A stretch of 64,000 nucleotides of DNA from Pseudomonas sp. TNT3 (lineage in GTDB: Bacteria > Pseudomonadota > Gammaproteobacteria > Pseudomonadales > Pseudomonadaceae): NCBI RefSeq assembly GCF_010095445.2, contig NZ_WFGV02000023.1, forward strand, positions 1 to 64,000. Reading direction: 5' to 3'. The position numbers and the translations under genes were made by a program. The notes beneath the pieces were generated by a model that did no database searches, was not told the origin of the DNA, and was given only the letters and a program-made list of their open reading frames with translations. Shown piece after piece: positions 61,077 through 64,000 of this stretch. Position 1 is the stretch's first letter; every line of letters starts with the position of its first letter.

Positions 61077-62573
61077 TTAAAGTGTTGCGACATGCCGTTG
61101 ATAGCGCTCATAAGCCTGCTCGAACGCTGCCACATTGGCGGCAATCGGCAGGGTTTCGCTGGCCAGGTCGAGCTTTACACAGCGCTCGCAAAGATCCGCC
61201 AGGCTGTCCTCGTGTCCATTTACCCAGGACGCGCACCATGCTGCCTGAATCGCTGCGCCAAGCGCCGCGGCTTCGCTTTGCTCGGTGCAGATCACCGGCG
61301 TGTTCATGATGTCGGCGACGATCTGCCGCCACACCGGGCTTTTCGAGCCGCCGCCGATCAGGCAGATGCGCAGGCTTTTTAAGCCATTGTGGCGTAACAG
61401 GTCCAGCCCGTAACGCAAACCAAAGGTGGTGCCTTCGACAACGGCGCGACACAGATTGGCCTGGGTCAGGTTGGTCATGGTCAGCCCCAGCAGGCTACCG
61501 GTGGCGTGGGGCAGGGCGGGCACCCGTTCGCCGTTGAGAAACGGCAGCATGCAAATGCCATCGGCGCCGATCGGAGCTTGTGCAATTTGTTCGTTGAACT
61601 GCTCGATAGTCAGGTCGAACAGCTCACGAATCACCCCAGTGGCGTTGGTCAGGTTCATGGTGCAAATCAGCGGCAACCACCCGCCGGTCGAGGAGCAGAA
61701 CGTCGCCACCGACGCATCCTTGCTGACTTTCGGCTGATCGGCGTAAGCGTAAACCGTCCCCGAAGACCCCAGGCTCATGGTGATGGCGCCGGGCTTGATG
61801 TTGCCGGTGCCAATGGCACCCATCATGTTGTCACCGCCACCGCTGGAGACTGTTGCGTTCGGATTGATGCCCAAGCGCTCTGCGATGCTCCCAAGGACGG
61901 TACCGACCGCTTCATGAGCGTCTATCAACTCCGGCAGTGCGGCTTGCAAACGTCCGGTGGGATCAATGTCGCGCAGCAGCTGCAAATCCCACTGACGGGT
62001 GCGCACGTTGAAGTAGCCGGTGCCGGATGCGTCGCCGTATTCGCTGCAACTGCGGCCAGTGAGCCAGTAATTAAGGTAGTCATGGGGCAACAGGATGCGT
62101 GCGATTCGGGCGAATATCTCTGGGTGCTGTTCCTTGGTCCAGAGCAGTTTGGAAACGGTGTAGCCGGGTGCGATGACGATGCCGAGACGTTCCAGGGAGC
62201 CTTCTTCACCGCCCAGATGAGCCAGCAGGCGTTCATTCTGCGGGGTGGATTCGGTGTCACACCACAACTTGGCCGGACGCAGCACCTGACCTTGATCGTC
62301 GAGCAGGACCAGGCCGTGTTGCTGCCCGGAAACACCGATGCCGAGGATGTCCTGACCGTCGACATTGGCCGCGAGCAGCGCACGGCGAGTCGCCAGGCAA
62401 AAGGCCTCGGTCCATTCATTTGTGTCTTGTTCACGCCGGCCATTGGCGCCGCTGATCAGCGTGTGCGGAGCGGCTCCCTGGCCTATGACCTGACCACTGA
62501 CAGCGTCGAGGATGATGGCTTTGGTGCCTTGGGTGCCGCAGTCGATGCCCAGGAACAGGTGTTGGTTTGCCAT
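61077..62573 (-). CDS. mtlY: Xylulokinase MtlY (FGGY family)
   Basis: A 498-aa FGGY kinase. Phosphate loop FLGIDCGTQGTKAIILD at the N-terminus; catalytic-Asp region in SSGGGDNMMGAIGTG; signature near LRICLIGGGSKSPVWRQIVADI. It phosphorylates xylulose (from arabitol oxidation by MtlD) to xylulose 5-phosphate. Start 62573 is preceded by AAGGA; the 13-residue extension is unlikely. It is separated from mtlD by about 170 bp containing a REP pair. Confidence 0.92.
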   Translation of the reverse strand: MANQHLFLGIDCGTQGTKAIILDAVSGQVIGQGAAPHTLISGANGRREQDTNEWTEAFCLATRRALLAANVDGQDILGIGVSGQQHGLVLLDDQGQVLRPAKLWCDTESTPQNERLLAHLGGEEGSLERLGIVIAPGYTVSKLLWTKEQHPEIFARIARILLPHDYLNYWLTGRSCSEYGDASGTGYFNVRTRQWDLQLLRDIDPTGRLQAALPELIDAHEAVGTVLGSIAERLGINPNATVSSGGGDNMMGAIGTGNIKPGAITMSLGSSGTVYAYADQPKVSKDASVATFCSSTGGWLPLICTMNLTNATGVIRELFDLTIEQFNEQIAQAPIGADGICMLPFLNGERVPALPHATGSLLGLTMTNLTQANLCRAVVEGTTFGLRYGLDLLRHNGLKSLRICLIGGGSKSPVWRQIVADIMNTPVICTEQSEAAALGAAIQAAWCASWVNGHEDSLADLCERCVKLDLASETLPIAANVAAFEQAYERYQRHVATL

Positions 62574-62638
62574 GGGAGATCCTTGGGTCTTCGGGTCGAT
62601 AGGAATACACATTCGATGTCAGTGGTGCCTGTCAGAAA

Positions 62639-62718
62639 GCTATCGCCAGCAGGCTAGCTCCCACACTGGGTTGTGGCGTTCGCAATGCCCCTGTGGGAGC
62701 TAGCTTGCTAGCGATGGC
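62639..62718. repeat. REP inverted pair inside the mtl operon
   Basis: Left ctatcgccagcaggctagct then cccaca; right tgtgggagctagcttgctag then cgatgg. Lies between the mtlD stop and the mtlY start on the same strand. Confidence 0.85.
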
Positions 62719-62740
62719 GGCAGCCGGTTCACCGCCGCAC

Positions 62741-64000
62741 TCAATCCAAAATCCGCTCCAGCGTCCGCGACACTCCCACCTCGCGCAAACTGTTACAGCA
62801 CCACTCAAACGCCGCCACAAATTCGGGAGAGTCTGGAATCGCCGTGCCAAAAATCTCCTCGACCGCCAACAAGCGCTGCGTGATCAGCGCATCCTCCGCC
62901 ACCAGCGCCTGGCAAAACACCGCCCGCGGATCGGGTATTGAAAACGTCTCCCCATGCTCATCGACACCCTTCAGATACAACGCCCAGGCCGCCACCACCA
63001 ACGCTGCACGCCGTGTGTCCCGGCCATCGGCTATCAACCGATTGATGGTCGGCACGGTGAATTTGGGAAACTTCGACGAGCCATCCGAACACACCCGCTC
63101 CAGTTGATCGGCAATCGCCTGATTGGAGAACCGCTCAACCAGCGTGTTCTTGTAATCGGTCAAGTCAATTCCCGGCACGGGCGAGAGTTGCGGCGTCACT
63201 TCCAGGTCCATGTAGGCACGCATGTAACGCACGAACAGCGGATCGTTCATGGTTTCGTGAACGAAGCGGTAGCCCTTCAGAAACCCGAGATACGTCAGCG
63301 CCAGGTGGCTGCCGTTGAGCAGTTTGATTTTCATCTCTTCATAAGGCGTCACGTCGTCAGTGAACTGCACGCCGACCTTCTCCCAGGCCGGGCGTCCGTT
63401 GACGAACCGGTCTTCCAGTACCCACTGCACAAAGGGTTCACAGACCACCGGCCAGGCGTCGTCCACCGCGTGTTTGTCAGCCAGTTGCAGGCGATGTTCG
63501 GTGCTGGTCATCGGCGTGATGCGGTCGACCATGGCATTGGGGAAGCTCACGTTGTCAGCGATCCAGTCGCGCAGATCAGCATCACGCAATTCGGCGAACG
63601 CCAGCAGGGCTTTACGGGTGACGGCGCCGTTGTGCGGCAGGTTATCGCAGGACATCAAGGTGAACGCCGGGATGCCGGCGGCCCGCCGTCGGGCCAGCGC
63701 GGCGCAGAGGAAGCCGAACACGGTTTTCGGATTGTCCGGGTTCGCCAGATCATGCTGGATCTGCGGCAGATGGGCCATGAACTCGCCGTTACTGTCATCG
63801 ATGCAGTAACCGCCTTCGGTGATGGTCAGCGAGACAATACGAATCTGCGGGTTCGCGAGTTTGGCGATCAGTGCCTCGGCGCCATCTTCAGCCAACAACA
63901 TGTCGCGTATCGCGCCGATGACCCGGACTTCAGTGTCGTCGGTGTCGCCCAGTTCGAACAGTGTGAACAGGCAATCCTGCTCCTTGAGGTCATCCCGGGC
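62741..64000 (-). CDS. mtlD: Mannitol 2-dehydrogenase MtlD, 5'-truncated by window edge
   Basis: The frame stays open to the window end (reading ARDDLKEQD upstream of the ATG at 63901), so the true start lies outside. The 420 visible residues are the C-terminal portion of a long-chain polyol dehydrogenase. The catalytic pattern is KIKLLNGSHLALTYLG, with Lys five residues before Asn and His three after, as in P. fluorescens mannitol dehydrogenase. SFPNAMVDRITP is the other family signature. It oxidises mannitol to fructose and arabitol to xylulose with NAD. The upstream transporter genes expected for this operon are outside the window. Confidence 0.92.
   Translation of the reverse strand, partial: ARDDLKEQDCLFTLFELGDTDDTEVRVIGAIRDMLLAEDGAEALIAKLANPQIRIVSLTITEGGYCIDDSNGEFMAHLPQIQHDLANPDNPKTVFGFLCAALARRRAAGIPAFTLMSCDNLPHNGAVTRKALLAFAELRDADLRDWIADNVSFPNAMVDRITPMTSTEHRLQLADKHAVDDAWPVVCEPFVQWVLEDRFVNGRPAWEKVGVQFTDDVTPYEEMKIKLLNGSHLALTYLGFLKGYRFVHETMNDPLFVRYMRAYMDLEVTPQLSPVPGIDLTDYKNTLVERFSNQAIADQLERVCSDGSSKFPKFTVPTINRLIADGRDTRRAALVVAAWALYLKGVDEHGETFSIPDPRAVFCQALVAEDALITQRLLAVEEIFGTAIPDSPEFVAAFEWCCNSLREVGVSRTLERILD

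Overview
The window looks like chromosomal DNA of a fluorescent Pseudomonas (P. fluorescens group). The supporting evidence is high GC with GC-rich third codon positions, a PvdQ-type acylase and FpvR-like anti-sigma factor (pyoverdine system), a complete fapABCDEF functional-amyloid operon, the mtlD-mtlY-mtlZ mannitol genes, Pseudomonas-restricted small families (DUF3509, DUF1652, DUF2790), and many short REP-type palindromes between genes. It reads as ordinary core and variable chromosome. I see no rRNA, tRNA, CRISPR array, phage or transposase.

Layout. 1-2856: 3' part of pvdQ facing an fpvR-like gene. 2954-7777: a 1607-aa toxin-like protein with a C-terminal HExxH site. 7975-15672: dpkA-type reductase, small proteins, LysR/nitrilase pair, acetyltransferase, LEA-type lipoprotein, NCS2 permease. 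14764-17838: LysR gene divergent from a polyamine-binding protein and agmatinase. 17934-21435: aldo/keto reductase, zapE, DinB-like and GNAT genes. 21599-24240: secreted peptide and TonB-dependent receptor behind a probable Fur box. 24364-26097: cptA-like lipid A core modification. 26805-30123: gnd-zwf-HAD operon joined by ATGA overlaps. 30267-33692: nhaB, delta-60 repeat protein, DUF3509. 34035-41782: sigma-54 activator, a duplicated 289-bp repeat, then fapABCDEF on the minus strand behind a sigma-54 promoter. 42042-43126: pnuC plus an NR-kinase-like gene. 43356-52853: chemoreceptor, uppP, DUF1294, LysR/azoR, hydrolase, MFS, YbiT-type ABC-F ATPase. 53264-56989: lpxO, ku, secreted protein, PQQ sugar dehydrogenase. 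57178-58420: a short ilvA behind what looks like a complete ribosome-mediated attenuator. 58429-59812: ecotin, DUF1652, DUF2790. 60122-64000: mtlZ, mtlY and partial mtlD.

How genes work together. The fap cluster is a self-contained amyloid export system. It shows a sigma-54 promoter at the front, an intrinsic terminator between the amyloid genes (A-C) and the processing/secretion genes (D-F), and a final terminator. The gnd-zwf pair makes an oxidative pentose phosphate module, PnuC plus kinase an NAD salvage module, and the mtl genes a mannitol-to-fructose-6-phosphate route. cptA and lpxO both modify lipid A or the LPS core.

The strongest new observation is 57213-57320. A 21-codon ORF with three Ile and three Thr codons is followed by three mutually exclusive pairing segments ending in a T-run, directly ahead of a threonine dehydratase that lacks the regulatory domain. 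Next are the internal fap terminator, the fap sigma-54 promoter, and the metalloprotease-like end of the giant toxin-like protein. All family assignments were made by eye from remembered family features, without database searches.
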